DNA of 64,000 bases from Charina bottae (GCA_023362775.1 JALMGJ010000005.1:71664963-71728962); one strand, 5' to 3'. Shown: positions 1 to 13,415, numbered from the stretch's first letter. Numbers and translations: made by a program. The notes: generated from the sequence alone by a model not told the origin.

Positions 1-253
1 AGACGCTGCTTTCGCGACGTTTTCCTGGCAGACTATAGAGTGGGGTGGTTTGCCATTGCCTTCCCCAGCCGTAATTACCTTTCCCCCAGCAAGCTGGGTA
101 CTCATTTTACCGACCTCGGAAGGATGGAAGGCTGAGTCGACCCGAGCTGACTACCTGAGAACCAGCTTCTGCTGGGATCAAACTCAGGTCGTGGGGAGAG
201 TTTCAGTTTCAGTTGCAATACTGCCACCTACCACTCTGCGCCACACGAGGCTC
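1..253 (-). mobile_element. tRNA-derived SINE (Sauria type), cut by window edge
   Basis: On the minus strand the head has A-box-like tggcgcagagtgg and B-box-like gagtttgatcccag. Then comes the unit tcggtaaaatgagtacccagcttgctggg and ggcaatggcaaaccacccc, known to me from squamate Sauria SINEs. The 3' end lies before base 1. Confidence 0.8.
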
Positions 254-548
254 AAAAAAGCAGGAGACAGCCATATTCAAAGTGTCAGCCTGCTTAGTTT
301 CTACTTTTTTTTCCTTTCCCGCTTCTGTGGAATGGGAGTGAAGGGGTTTTTATGGTGTTTGTTCGCAGTGTGACAATGAGTTTTGCTTTTGTTCTCGTCC
401 TTTGAGTCTGCTGAAAAAGACAACCGGGTCATTTGAGAGATTGAGTAGAAATAGCGGTGGTATGGAAGTGCCCCTATTAAAAGGCCCAACAGTAGCGTCA
501 TTTGATAGCTTTTTGAAATCCTGTAGTTATATGCAGCAATTTGTACCT

Positions 549-916
549 TTTTGGAAGGTATAAACGTATCCCTAGCCATGAGAGGCTCTGTTCTTGTGGT
601 AGTCCAGATACAATTTACCACATAATCTTTGACTGCCACTTATTCGAGTCCCTTCGGTATGAATTACTTTTAAAACCTTTTCAGGGTAAATATCCGTTAA
701 ATGCTGTAAATACTGTATCATCTTGCCAATATCTACTGAGTGATGTTGTATTTGAAACCACCAGAATTGTAGCTAAATTCTTAGATGAAGTACTTAAAAG
801 AAAATGTAAACAAATCTCCCAATGAGTATGGCTTTTTCTCTGGCTACTCTCATGACATGTCATGTTTTTTGTATTTTGTTCTTTTAATGCCAATAAAGGT
901 TTTGATTGATTGATTG
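549..916 (+). mobile_element. 5'-truncated LINE 3' end with (TTGA)n tail
   Basis: Exact 11-base target duplication aatttgtacct at 538-548 and 917-927. The frame through 825 encodes a C-terminal Cys/His knuckle (CSCGSPDTIYHIIFDCHLF) typical of L1/I/Vingi-type ORF2 ends. It is followed by aataaag (892-898) and a gattgattgattg tail. The truncation leaves only the last 90 or so codons. Confidence 0.85.
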
Positions 917-927
917 AATTTGTACCT

Positions 928-3591
928 CATATTGTATCAGATTTCATGTTAAAATGCAATGCTTCTCTGAGGAAATCCAAAAGTTTGCTGTCTTTCTGTT
1001 CTTAGATGGCCCTCAACACCATTTAGTATTCTTCTAATTTATTAGCACTGTTTGTAATTATTTTACAGTAGTGTAGTGAATGGATAAGTCCCCACCCCCA
1101 AATTTACTCTTGTGCCCGGCCTACCAGGCCCTGGTAATGGAGGGCAGGCTGCTGGCTCAGATATTGAATACACATCTTCTCCATCTCAATGGGTTTGGGC
1201 ATGTACAGATCAGGCAGAGCCTCCCTTTCTGACAGAGAAAAACCTGTTTTGCCTTTTTAAAAATCAAGCAGAAGTTGCTGGATGAGAGGCTGGAAATCAG
1301 TGGTGGGATTTACTGTCTCTTCTCAACCTCAGATTTAAGCTGGAATTTGCAGGAAAAGGATTTTCAAGGTATGAAATTGGCTCAGAGGTCATATCTGTTC
1401 CAACAGTCTAATGTTGTCCAGAGGAATAGAAAAAAATAGCTAGGAACTGCACTAAGTTTAATTTCTTTTGTGTGTCTGCTAATGTTTTATTGTATCTGTT
1501 GTTGTTGTTTTGTCCATGCAAGCTCAGGAATTGTTTGTATTAGGTAACAAACCAACACCATCTTATTGTCTGTTCAGAGTCTTATCTTTTCCTGTGTATT
1601 TTTCTATTGGAGGTTCTTCTAAGATGCTGTCTGTAATATGAGCATCCCTATATTTTTATTTCCTCCAATGTTGATTGTTTTGCATGTGGCTACTTAAAAC
1701 TAAAAGGGAATTTTTATTTTTCCTTTTTAAAAAAATAAAGTTTGATTCTATTAATATCAGTGTGATCTGTAAAGAAGAGTGTGTGGTTTCCTTTGTTATG
1801 TGCCTCAATGCTACAGGGCCAAAAATATTATTTTTATTACATTTTTTTCCTTTTATTTGGCAATAAATTTCATAGGCTATGTGGGTCTCATCTGTTTCAC
1901 ATGCCAAGACTTAGAGGGGGGATGCCAAGTAACGGCAGTCTCCAGAAGATGGGTGATGGCAGTGGGAACTACTAAGCTGATATACCAAGGCAAGAGGCAG
2001 AACTAGAGTGTGTAAACCCACAGACTTTCTGGGAGAAGAGATCTAAGAATGTCAAGTTTTCATTCTATGGGCTCAGCCTTGCTATTACAGATAAATCACT
2101 GTGTTTTTAATATTTTTGTTGTTCATATCCTTGGCGCAATTGTATACATGCAAACCAGAAGTAAGTTCCATTGAATATATAGGATCACTGCCATCTTCAG
2201 CTGTATACCAGGTTGTGGATAAATATTTTGGGATAACGGGATAAAAATCAAATAATAATACAATATACAATGAAATACTGAAAAGCATCTCTCTTAAACA
2301 TTAGATTCGAGAAAGAAATGTGCTCTATTTATCTTTCTCTGACCTAAATGTCTAGATACAATTTAGTTGAACTCCTACCCTATGTGAAAACCAGATACTG
2401 TACTATTTGGAAAGAGAAGTGAGAAGTACATTCTTTAGAGACAGTTGGAGAAATTCATATGTTCTGGAGACAGTTGCCTTGTTGTCTCCTTTCATGTAAA
2501 AGCGATTGTAAGCCACTGTCTCCTGTTTCTGCAAACAAAGGTTCGTTTTGCATTGGTAGTTAAGAAAAACTGAATGCAGCGAAGCAAAGCATCAACTTCA
2601 TAGGTTGCATAATATTAATGTTTTGAAAAGTACAGTAATTAAAATCATTTTTGTTATCCAAATATTTTGAGAGCATAGTAGAAAATAATACTTATGCCAG
2701 CAAATGAGATATTCTGGGAATGATTAATTAAATATAAATTTAGCAAATGAAATAGTGAAATGCAGTTCAAGAATGCTGTACCATATTTAAAAGTGGGGCA
2801 ATCTGAATAAATTCAACCTCCAAATGACCTTTTGCGGCTGAGTTACAAAGTTGTAATCTTCCCCTTTTGCTGATACTACAGTTTTATATTTTTGATGCTC
2901 ATCAAAAGCGCTGCACTTCTGATATATTTCCATGCATCATTCGAAGTGGTTATTTTAAACTTAGAACTCAGCACTTGCTTCCAAACCAAAGCAACTAACA
3001 ATATATATATTGTTATGTATTTATATTTATATATATAAAAAAAACTATTTTGTCTTTTCATCCTTAAAGGATTTCCCTTCCCCCAGACTAAATGTAATAA
3101 AAGCACTGTAAAATCATGAAACAGTTAAAAATGGAAAATATTTGAACCCTCCCTAAAATCCATAGTAAACAACCAGCTCCAGGTTTCTCCTTCACTTCTC
3201 CTGCTTCCCCAGATACAATGGCAAAGGGAGATTAAAAAGAGGTAGGTTAAGCACAAGAAATGAGTCTCCTCAATTGGGGAAATGCCCTACAGTGTGTGTG
3301 AGGCTGCATATTGGTGGTAGAGTAAGTCCCCGTCAAGGTTTCTGTGGTCCAATAAAGAATTCTGGTGCTGTGTTTTGAGTAAGTGCAGCATTTTTGGTTT
3401 TGAATCAGCTGACTATGGCTACGCTGATTACCATGCAGTCCTTTGATTTGGGCCAGTGTTTCCTGAACTATATGCTTATACATGTCAAGGAACACTGTAT
3501 TAGAGGCAAGCCTTTTCTTTTTCAGAATGGGTATGCCATGTTCTTATTCATTCCCTCATTTGTCTGAACAGTGAACAGCACATCTTTTATG
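928..3591. other. Intron, no feature recognised
   Basis: AT-rich sequence presumed to be PLCE1 intron because it precedes the acceptor at 5629. Only short unrelated open frames; no protein family, RNA gene or repeat end recognised. Confidence 0.6.
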
Positions 3592-3611
3592 AAATACACA
3601 CACACACACAC

Positions 3612-3840
3612 AATTTATTTTTATCCCGCCTTTATTATTGTTATAAATAACTCAAGGCGGGGAACATACCTAATACTCCTTCCTCCTCCTCTTTTCCCCA
3701 CAACAACAACCCTGTGAGGTGATTTGGGCTGAGAGGGAGTGACTGGCCCAAAGTCACCCAGCCGGCTTTCATGCCTAAGACGGGACTAGAACTCACAGAC
3801 TCCTGGATTCTAGCCCAGCACCTTCACCTTGAGGATTGCT
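3612..3840 (-). repeat. MIR/CORE-type SINE with L2-like tail
   Basis: On the minus strand: gggtgactttgggccagtcac, cctcacagggttgttgtt and ggcgggataaaaataaat. The first two phrases match the conserved MIR/CORE segment and the last the L2-type 3' end. It is preceded by a short (ac)n run at 3592-3612. Confidence 0.7.
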
Positions 3841-5629
3841 CTAAGTTACAGTTATCACCTCAACTGGATGATGATTTTTGTTTTTAATTAATCAGGCCAT
3901 CTTTAAAACCATGTTTTGAGTAAGAAAAAAGGTTACAAACTATCAGATCATGTTCTGTCTATTGGAATTATTTTTTCAATCCATACTGAGATGCCATAGA
4001 TTGAACCTTGGATTTTTGCATGCAAATTTCATGTTCCTGTTGAGCCCCAAGACCAAATAAAGTATTATAAAATACAATAGTTTAACATTCAGAAAGTTTT
4101 GAGTTCTTGTCTAATATATAGTATTCTGTTAGATAAAAGTTTCAAAATCTAGTCTTTATAGTGCAGTTAATCCATCTTTCTATATTATCTTATAATAAAG
4201 CAAATATAATTAATTTGCAGACTGACCAAATAACTAATTTGATGCTGTGTAATGTGAAGAAAAAAAGAATTTTTAAAGCTCAGGTTGTCTTGACGTTATG
4301 AGTAACAAATGTTCTCCTTCAGCATATTAACTAATAGAGTTTCAAGTTCAGCCACTTTTTTTCTTCTTTCCCCTTTTGCTTTGTTTAATATTGTTCCTGA
4401 TGAAGAGTTCTGGAGAACTCTAAAGCTTGCACATTGTGACCCCTGAATTGGTCTAATAAGGATACTATTTTCATATGGATTTTTGGAAGAGTTCTTGGTT
4501 GATTTTTGACAAAGATGCTTTAGTAGTTTTATTTCATAAAGAACAAAAACAGATTCTGGTATTTTAAAATTAACTTGTTCATCTAACAAAATCAGCTGTG
4601 GTCTATAATTAGTATTATCCTGAGGGAACAGTTTTTTCCAGCTATACTTTTAAGCAGAGTAGATGAATACATAATAGATACTTACTCAAAAAATTAACAG
4701 ATATGGTGATTCTTAGTATTTGGATAGCCTATACATTTTATATATTTTATACAGTGCCATCCAAACACAAGAATTAAGATTCTTAATTCCTCTGTTGTGG
4801 AATCATTTTGTCAGGTATTTAGAATTTTGTTTTAATGTTAAGGTTCTGAGAGATACATATTAAATAAGAGCTTTCGTATCCTCTAAATATTGTAACTATC
4901 AAAATGTATAACATTGTCAAACTAACTATTTTGAAAAATACAGATTGAATGATGATAAATTCAACTTTCCAGAAGATGGTCTAGGATTCTTCTGTTAAAA
5001 CAATTTACCTGTTTTGCCTTTTAGTCATCGTATATCACAATAAGCTATTGTTAAAATATGATTGGCTACATTTGTGCCACATGTTAAACCACACCCAAGT
5101 AAGCCAAATTATGGTTTTGTATAATGTGTAAATCTAGCCCATATGACGCCTTTCTAAAAACCTTTTAGAGTTTCTATTCTCTCCTGTAGTACAAATTCTT
5201 GTCATTACCTTCAAAGCTCTCAGCAGCTGTGTCACATCTCCACTTTTCTGGCAGTACTGTTTACAGCCTCTCTGTCTTCCCAGAGGAGCTCCTAGTTAAA
5301 TGCCTCCTAGTGCTAATAATCCAAATCCATTGCAGAGCTAGTCTACCTTTCTACAGATTATTTTCCCAATAAGAAAAAAGCACAATAGTGCTGGAGGGTA
5401 GGGGTGGGGGGAACAGAAGAGAGACTAATGTGGATGACCATCTTAATTATGGAGTCCTTGCAAAATTATGTAAGCAAGACAGCATGACTAGTCAATAAAA
5501 GCCTTGTATGAAAGCATCCTGAAAGATTACTTTCTTAACCTAGACTTATTTCTTTCTTGATTTTTATGCTTGAAGAATGAATAAATTCAACCAAGAATTA
5601 AGTTTATTCACTCAAATACTGTTTTTCAG
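3841..5629. other. Intron upstream of exon A
   Basis: AT-rich, no coding similarity. A pyrimidine tract and cag at 5621-5629 form the exon A acceptor. Confidence 0.65.
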
Positions 5630-5969
5630 ATCTTCAGGTCAACACAAGAAGCTGAAGATTCTTTGGACTGCTTTTCCCATCCAGTGAGGATTTTGTTAAT
5701 GCCATGCCACCATGCAAATTGCATGACACCATGTCCTCAAAGAGTTCCTGAATACCGCGCCACTTCAAGCAGAACTTCTCTTTCAGATTTTATCAGTGGA
5801 GCCTTACTCGAAGCAACAACATCTCTGGGAGCAAGAAGTGGCACCTTAAATGTTTTAGGAGGATCAACTGGAAAGATCATGTTAAAAGGTAATGAAGGGA
5901 GGTATATAATTTCTGATGGTATACCTGTAAAAGCTGTTATGTGCGGAATTTTTCTCCAAAGAGCCATTG
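5630..5969 (+). CDS. PLCE1: PLCE1 coding exon A (linker before Ras-GEF domain)
   Basis: This is the first PLCE1 exon in the window. PLCE1 is a phosphoinositide-specific phospholipase C that also has an N-terminal CDC25-type exchange domain for Rap1/Ras. The acceptor follows a pyrimidine run (actgtttttcag) and the donor is g|gtaagc. The 340-base exon opens in phase 0 with Ile-Phe-Arg and leaves one base (phase 1). It reads without stops and includes [20 protein letters not shown] and [13 protein letters not shown], segments I recognise from vertebrate PLCE1 just before the catalytic Ras-GEF region. An alternative AG eight bases downstream (5637) would keep no better phase and lacks the adjacent tract. 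The earlier PLCE1 coding sequence must lie upstream of base 1, because I see no other PLCE1 exon in 1-5629. Confidence 0.93.
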
Positions 5970-6831
5970 GTAAGCCTAAATTCTTAGAATTCAAATGCTG
6001 GATATTTTAAAAGTTTTCCCTGTGTATTATTTTTTTTTTTTAAATTAGGTTCTCGGATTTTTATCTTCAGAGTGCACACAAGCAGTTTACAACATTTTTA
6101 ACCAATAATTTAGAAGCAAGTAATTTACCAGATTAAGATTGCTCATAAATATGTGTATAGTGATGTAAAGTTTTCCTACCAAAAATGATCAGAATTTTAA
6201 CACATGATTTGCATACTATGATCAAGCTGACATAATCAGCATTGTTCATTTGGTCTGAGAAGTTATGGTGTTCTTGGAACAAGTTGTTTTTATTTTCTTT
6301 TGTGTCTTTATGTTCTTCAGCCAATTTGGTTAACATCATCACATGTCTTACAGATTCTTTGGAATTTTTTTTTTAAAGAATCCCTCTTCCTAGATATGCC
6401 ATACCACCAGGGATGGTGAAGTACAAAGTGCATAGGTATATTATTTCGTGGAGTCTCTAGAATTTCATGCTTTTAGGAATGTTAAACACTTTAGATTATA
6501 ATGTCAACAAAGCACAGTGTAAAGATATTTATTGAGTTTTTATTGTGCTTCGTAGTGAGGTAAGATTCCATGAAAAAGTAGTTCTTAATGAAATTGAATA
6601 AAGTGCAGGTCCTCATTGTTTTGGATACATTCAGAATACATGTCTCTTTCTGTGTTGAATAACTATGTATTTTTTATGTTCCTGAAAACTAATGGGCCAA
6701 AAGATTTATAAAAATAGGAATTAAATAAATTGTTACTCAGTTTTAGAATGTAGGCTATAAACATAAAACCTTAATGAATAAACACATTTTAGTGTCTCGA
6801 TCTGTAAATGCTGTCAATCTAGTATGTTGTT

Positions 6832-7075
6832 TATTATTTTTATTTATTTATTTAAATTTATATGACTGCCCATCTCCCCCAAACGGGGGACTCTGGGAGG
6901 CTTACAATAAAACTTAAGATTAAAATATAAGTATAAAATTACAGATTATTAACATGATATAAATAAATATAAAATACAATCTGGCGAATCGATCTCAAAC
7001 AATGGGGTACTAACCACCCCCAGGAGGAGCTGTTACCTTTCCCCTCCCACGCTAGGTGGCAGAACCAGGTTTTTA
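6832..7075 (-). repeat. L2-type LINE 3' end, antisense
   Basis: Starts with the complement of the (aaat)n tail and the stem-loop ctgcccatctcccccaaacgggggactctggg, then antisense 3' UTR to about 7075. Confidence 0.75.
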
Positions 7076-7750
7076 GATCTTATATGTTGTTACTATAATA
7101 AATGCTGTAACATTTGTTGGAGAAGTAATATATGTATCTCGACACCTATACATTTACATGATTAAATCAGATTTCTAGATCCCGACTGTTGCTTCTCTAT
7201 AACAAATTGGGAGATCACAGGATATAGAGAAGAATGGAGGGTAAGGAGATGTTTAGAATACTCCATTCATCACTTTGCCATCACATCTTCCCCAAACTCA
7301 CATTTCCAATAAAAATTAATCTGGAATAGGGATGGATTAACTGATTCTATCATAATTTATATTTTCTTTACTAAATTATGATCCAGTGTTAAAAACGTGG
7401 ACAAAAGTCCTTCTTTATTATGAGATTTCATAGTATCTTTGAATATTTGCATAATATCATTTCTAGAATGTATTTTTAGGAAGGTACTGTTTTCCACCAT
7501 GTATTGTGACTTCATGTATTAAAACACATCTCTTTTTCTGCTATTTCTCCCCTCTACTGTTTTGTTTGGTAATATATAATGGGCATATAAACAGTCATTC
7601 CTGCCATAGTCCTTTATTTCTGAGATTATTTAGCACTCCCACTCTTTTTATTAATCTATACAAAATTCTTTTTTAATGGGCAGCACAATAAGCAAACATA
7701 CTTTTGTTATGTATTTAAGCATATCAAACAACTTAGGAAGTAACTTAAAA

Positions 7751-7812
7751 TATTTATTTGTTTGTTTGTTGAATTTATCACCGCCCATCTCCCCCGGAAG
7801 AGGGACAATTTG
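7751..7812 (-). repeat. L2-type LINE 3' tail fragment
   Basis: (tttg)n followed by atcaccgcccatctcccccgg, the antisense terminal stem-loop only. Confidence 0.7.
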
Positions 7813-10655
7813 TTTGCCAGCTGCTCTGCTTCCTAATACTGCAATAAAAAAGTTGATTGTTTATATTTTTCTGGTTGTCTTGTTATCCTTGTTACTCTTT
7901 CATGCCACTAAAAACAAATTGTTATATCATTTATATTTGTTGTGAATCATGTTACATTTGCCAGAATTATTGAAGTCATTTGAATATCTTGCATTAAGGT
8001 TTAAAAGATGTATCATATTGCAGCTTAATAGAAGTAAGGGTGTTTGTTTCTTTTTGCATGAAAAGAGATAAATATTTGTGTAGTCCAGAATTAGTGCAAG
8101 TAAATATCTTGATATTTGAGAGGTTAAAATTAACAAAATATATATTTATTTAGACTTCATCAGACTCTGAAGATATAATCAATGACCTATTAGGTGTGAA
8201 TCTTATTATGAAGAATAAATTTTCATCTAAATAGTTAAAATTTTAACCTTTTCCTCTGAAAAAATAATTAGTTCAAAGTAAATTTGGAATGTTTGATAAT
8301 ATAAACAAAAGCCTAGAAGTCAAACCTAGAGATAAATATGTCATATGCTAATTAAGAACATGTTTGAATTTTTAAAAAGAATCATTGGGGGGCTTCTAAT
8401 ATATTTTGACAGTTTTAAATGATATCATTTATTGCCTATTGCTATGTATTGGAACTAACATAGTATTGATTATTAGAACATTTTGACTTCACTGAGTCTG
8501 TTCTAAGTAGATTGATTTCCATGTGGCATAAATGTGTTTATCAAATGCTACTCTCAGGAAGTCCTTAAAAGTAACATTTATCTTGTTGCAGTCATAGTGT
8601 CTCAGCTTTTATCTGGTAAGTAGGTAACCTGACCTTTATGCCTTTGGTCTTTGTGACTTACACAATGTATGCTAATTGTGTATTTTGACAGTTCGTAGTT
8701 TCAGACTGAGCAGCTGTTGCCCAGCACTGAATACAAATAAATGTAGCATGTTATATTTCTCTGCTTTTGAAAGCATCTGCACAGAAAATGAATAGGAAAA
8801 TTCAGTTTACTGGTAAGCTTGATGGCCTATCTAGTCATTTCTCATACCTTTTTAATCTAAAAAAATGTTTTTGAGATAGAAATAATGGCATGGATTTCAG
8901 AGTCATGTGCTGTGAATTATTTGTGGGAAGGCATATCCAATATATTAATCTTTTTTGTCATTCTTTGACAGATATTGGTTATATTTTTGAATTACGGCTA
9001 AATACTTTAAATGCTATGAAAGTTTAGTTGTAATGAGTTTAGATTAGTCAGTTTTAATATTAATGTATTTTTTTCATAGATGTGACTCCATGTTTTACTA
9101 CAGTAAGTTCAGTATGTCCAATAACCATGTAAGTCCAGTAACCATGGTTCATGTCAGTAATGAGGAGCTCTTATTGGATGTTACATATCAGAAAACTATT
9201 TTAGCTAATAAGGCTTCCTCTCTTTGTTTTAGAAGTAAATTAAAATAATTACTTTATATTAGCAAGTTATTTGGCATAATTTTCAAAAGTTTCATGTACA
9301 AATCACAGGCTAATTTATATTATCATAGAACAGTTGTAATTCAATAGCTGACATTGCATTCAATAGTTTACATTCTAACACTCATTAATGATCAAATATT
9401 AAGCATTTTAATTACTTGATTATTGTTATTGTAGATACACATATTAATATTGTAGATAATAAAAATTCCTAAAATTAGGAATCAGTAAAAGTGTTTCCTT
9501 GTATCAGGAATTATATTTTAGTTCAGATGACAGGCATTGCCTTCTTCTCACATGACAGATAATTTCTATTTCTCTTGAATCATTATTTGCCCTATTTGAA
9601 TATCACAATGAGTAATAGTTGTGCAAATTGAGAAAAAAACAGATTTACAAAAGAAAGTAAGTTTAAATAATGATATGGGGAGCAGATCATCCTGCAGCAT
9701 TTTTTCTGTCCTTCAAACCAAGCTTTGGAAAATCAGAACAAAATGTCTACTGGCTGTTTTCTCACAGTATGGTAACCAAGATTCTACCAAGCCACTGTGT
9801 AAGCTTAATTACATTGCTATTTTTCTTCCAGAATTCTTGGCACTGTCTTGGGGATTCCAGAAAGATGGATAATAATAGCTGTCCAGATTTAATGTTAGAA
9901 TGTCATATAGCATTCTTATACAATACTGCAAACAAGGGTTGTGGTGGCTGGAGATTGTAGAAGGGTATTAAGTTTTAAGAGATTTCCCATGGTTTACAAG
10001 ATTATTACTCATTTGTTTGCATGAGAAAAAAGGAAAATCGGTAGTAATGATGGAGTAACTTAATTCATTTAAGAAATAACTTAAATAATGTCACCAATAA
10101 CCTATTTCACCAGAAGCATTTAAGACATTTTGTTGTATGTTTTTATTTTAATGCAATTTGATTACCAGCTAAACAGTTTTCATGTCATTTGTAGTACCAG
10201 CTATGATTTTCACTTTACTCAGTGACAAGCAAACTTACATTATAGATGACTGTACATAGTAGTGCTCTAATTAATGTGTGTGTGTGTGTATGAATGACTG
10301 ACTGACTGACTTGGAAAAAGGATAATTTGGAGTAGAAATGTGGCAAAAAAGACAGCGTTTATATAAACAATTTCCTGTTGGTTTTTTTTTGCTTCAAATT
10401 AACACTCAAATAGCTTCTTCCTTCACAAACAGTTGGTAGCTAATCTTTAATATAGAAGTGTGAATTTTCTTTGCAGTCGGGCAGTGGAACTAAGTCAGCT
10501 ATAACTAAAAGCACATTGGGTTAATACAGTATGCTTAGTTTTTTTTCCCTATGCTTCTTATAGAACCTTTTGCTTAACTATTGCTTATGAAAGAGGTGTA
10601 AAGAAAATCACCAAGGTTTGGAACAGATTTTTCTTTCTGTAACTAAAAATATATT

Positions 10656-10736
10656 TTTTTATTGTGAACTGCCTAGGGTCCTCCATTGGGGGAGATGGGC
10701 GGTAATATAAATCTAAATAATAAATAAATAAATATA
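10656..10736 (+). repeat. L2-type LINE 3' tail fragment
   Basis: gtgaactgcctagggtcctccattgggggagatgggcgg followed by (aata)n. Confidence 0.8.
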
Positions 10737-11951
10737 TCAGAATTTAGTCCTGCATTATTAGCTTCTCAAATGTAGTCCGCACAAAGTAAAAGAGAAATAA
10801 ATTAAAGCAAGCCCCCCCCCCCCATAGCTTCTGGCTCATGTGAAGCAGCCTTATAACATACTGTACACACGCAGAGTAGATACGTATTTCTGATAGTTCA
10901 GAGGTAAAGGAACATGAAGAGATCGGCAGTAGAAACAGATACTGACAATATTTGGAGGGATAAGGGGAAGTTAATTTCTAATTTTTAACTTCAAAGGCTT
11001 CAATCAAGTGGAACACATCTTGGTCTGCTTAATTTTTATCCAAAGTGGCAAGTTATATTTAAAGGTAGTAGGATCATATCTTGAATACTAAACGCAGATG
11101 CAATAAATAAAGATGCAACCAAAATATATGATATATAAAACAGTTGCTGAAGAATACAAAGTATTGTATTGCTATCAGTACTTTTTCTAGGATAGGTAAT
11201 GATACATTTATTGGTACAGTGCTACTGTTGGAAGCTAATATCAAGTAACATTCAAAGAACGTGCTAGAATATTTTTTTGTTTTTTTCAGTTTTTTACTGT
11301 ATTGCTCAATGTTTCCAATATGATTTTTTCAACTGTAATATTCACTGCATTACATCATTTATAAAATGAAGTGTCAAAACAATTTGACAAAGCAATTTTC
11401 ATCTCTGCAGGGGGAACTTGACTTCACCAGTAGTGTTTTTTAGTGCACAGTTACTATTAACACCCTACTGTGCCTCATTATTTTTGGATATTTGTTGAAC
11501 TTTTGTAATATTCAGTTTATAAATGGATGAATCTGAGTCATGACTACATATTAATCTTTATTACTTTGGTTTATTGTTGTTTATTAGAGAATTAACCTAA
11601 TACAGTCAGGAGCAGAAATATTGGAACAAGGATAACTGTTTTGGCAGTTGGCCTCTGTACACCACCACATTGAAGTTGAAAGGAAACACACGCAGATGGG
11701 AGCGAAGTCAGGACTTGCAGCTGTAATTCAAGGGGTTTGACAAAAGTGGGGCACTAACTATTCAGGAAGTACAGCCAGTGGCATACATACACCCCCATCG
11801 TTGGTGGCTTATAAGTAATGGAACGAATGGCTGACAAGCAGCTGTATGGCCAGGTGTGGCCTGTTTCCCGGGTACCCCATGACCAATCAAGCAGATAAAA
11901 GGTCTGGAGTGTTACATTTGCATTTGGTAGCTGTTCACTGGAACTCCCAAC

Positions 11952-13415
11952 ATGAGGTCCAAAGAGGTGTCCATGCGAGTGAAGGAGGCCATCATTAGGC
12001 TGAAGAAACAAAATAAACCCATCAGAGAGATAGCAAAAACATTGGGAGTGGCCAATACAACAGTTTGGAACATCCTGAAAAAGAAGGAATTAACTGGCAA
12101 GCTCAGCAACAGCAAAAGGCCTGGAAGACCACGGAAGACAACTAAAGTGGATGACGGCAGAATTCTGCTCATGGTGAAGAGGAACCCTTTCACAACATCT
12201 AGCCAGGTCAAGAACGCTCTTGAGGAGGTAGGCATGTCATTGTCAACATCTACAGTCAAGAGACGGCTTTATGAATGTAAATACAGAGGCTTCACAACAA
12301 GGTGCAAACCACTGGTAATGCTCGAGAACAGAAAGGCCAGATTAGACTTCGCCAGCAAACACCTAAAAAAGCCTGCCCAGTTCTGGAATAAGATTCTTTG
12401 GACTGATGAAACCAAGATTAACATGCACCAGAATGATGGGAAGAGAAAAGTATGGAGAAGGAAAGGAACAGCTCATGATCCAAAGCATACCACATCATCT
12501 GTCAAACATGGTGGAGGCAGTGTTATGGCATGGGCATGTATGGCTGCCAATGGAACTGGGTCACTGGTGTTTATTGATGACCTGCCTGCTGATAAAAGCA
12601 GCAGGATGAATTCTGAAGTGTATAGGGCTATACTTTCTGCTCAGATTCAGCCAAATGCTGCCAAACTGATAAGACGCTGCTTCATATTGCAGATGGATAA
12701 TGACCCAAAACATACAGCAAAAGCTACCCAAGAGTTTCTCAAGGCAAAGAAGTGGGATGTTCTTCAATGGCCAAGTCAGTCACCTGATCTCAACCCAATA
12801 GAGCAGAGCTTTCCAAACTGTGTGTCGCGACACAATACTGTGTCGCCTGGGGCCCCCAAGTGTGTCGCGTGACAACCCGGAAGCACCGGCGGCGGCTGCC
12901 CCTTCGAAAAGGCAGGCTCCGGGGACCCCTCGGTTCAGGCAGGGAGGCGAAAAGGGTGCTCAGCTGTTCTGCGGGGAGAATTTCCACCCCAGCTCCAGGG
13001 CAGCGTGTGCGTGCGGGGAGGGGAGGCTTTTGCCTCCCTACCAGAACCGAGGGCATTTTAGGGGTCCCCAGAGCCTGCCCTTTCGAAGGGGCAGCGGCAG
13101 CAGCAGCGGCAACCCGGAAGCACCGCCGCTGGCACTTCCGGTTTTTGCGCCGCCGGCACTTCCGGGTTTTTGTGGGCCGGCCGTTGGTGTGTCGCCAACG
13201 GCAAAAGTTTGGAAAGCCCTGCAATAGAGCATGCTTTTCACTTACTGAAGACAAGACTGAAGGCAGAAAGACCCACAAACAAGCACCAGCTGAAGGCAGC
13301 TGCAGTAAAGGCCTGGCAAAGCATTTTGAGGGAGGAAACTCAGCATTTGGTCATGTCCATGGGTTCCAGACTTCAGGCAGTCAGTGACTGCAAAGGATTT
13401 TCATCCAAGTATTAA
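11952..13415 (+). pseudogene. Tc1-type transposase split by a hAT insertion
   Basis: The frame opens at 11952 (Met-Arg-Ser-Lys). It shows two N-terminal helix-turn-helix regions (IREIAKTLGVANTTVWNIL; SSQVKNALEEVG), a GRPRK hook motif, and the catalytic DDE signature. First Asp is in WTDETK, second in MDNDPKHTA, and the Glu is in DLNPIE. Immediately after that Glu codon (12803) a 418-base hAT element and its 8-base target duplication interrupt the gene. The same frame resumes at 13230 (HAFHLLKTRLKAE) and ends at 13415 (GFSSKY). Without the insertion the frame would be open, about 345 codons, the normal Tc1 length. As it stands the product would be truncated after the catalytic domain. Confidence 0.93.
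12804..13221 (+). mobile_element. Non-autonomous hAT element (copy 1, inside Tc1 transposase)
   Basis: The ends are cagagctttccaaact and agtttggaaagccctg, imperfect inverted repeats. An exact 8-base target duplication, caatagag, lies at 12796-12803 and 13222-13229, which is diagnostic of the hAT superfamily. The 418-base body is GC-rich with GCN trinucleotide runs and has no transposase. Short open frames within it are compositional artefacts. Three relatives occur at 25743, 27380 and 31122. Confidence 0.93.

Larger units (their letters stand above)
5970..11600. other. PLCE1 intron 5' part, mostly unique
   Basis: Apart from L2 tails at 6832, 7751 and 10656 I recognise nothing. Open frames at 9621-9960 have no known relatives. 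A poly-C run lies at 10811-10823 and a short (tg)n at 10277. Confidence 0.6.

Noticed and set aside
5638..5969. Alternative exon A start using the AG at 5636-5637
   Set aside because: The pyrimidine tract lies directly before 5627-5629, and the extra codons Ile-Phe-Arg are in frame.
12790..13387. Several alanine/arginine-rich open frames of 135-175 codons
   Set aside because: They span the GC-rich hAT insertion and its junctions; composition, not coding, explains them.
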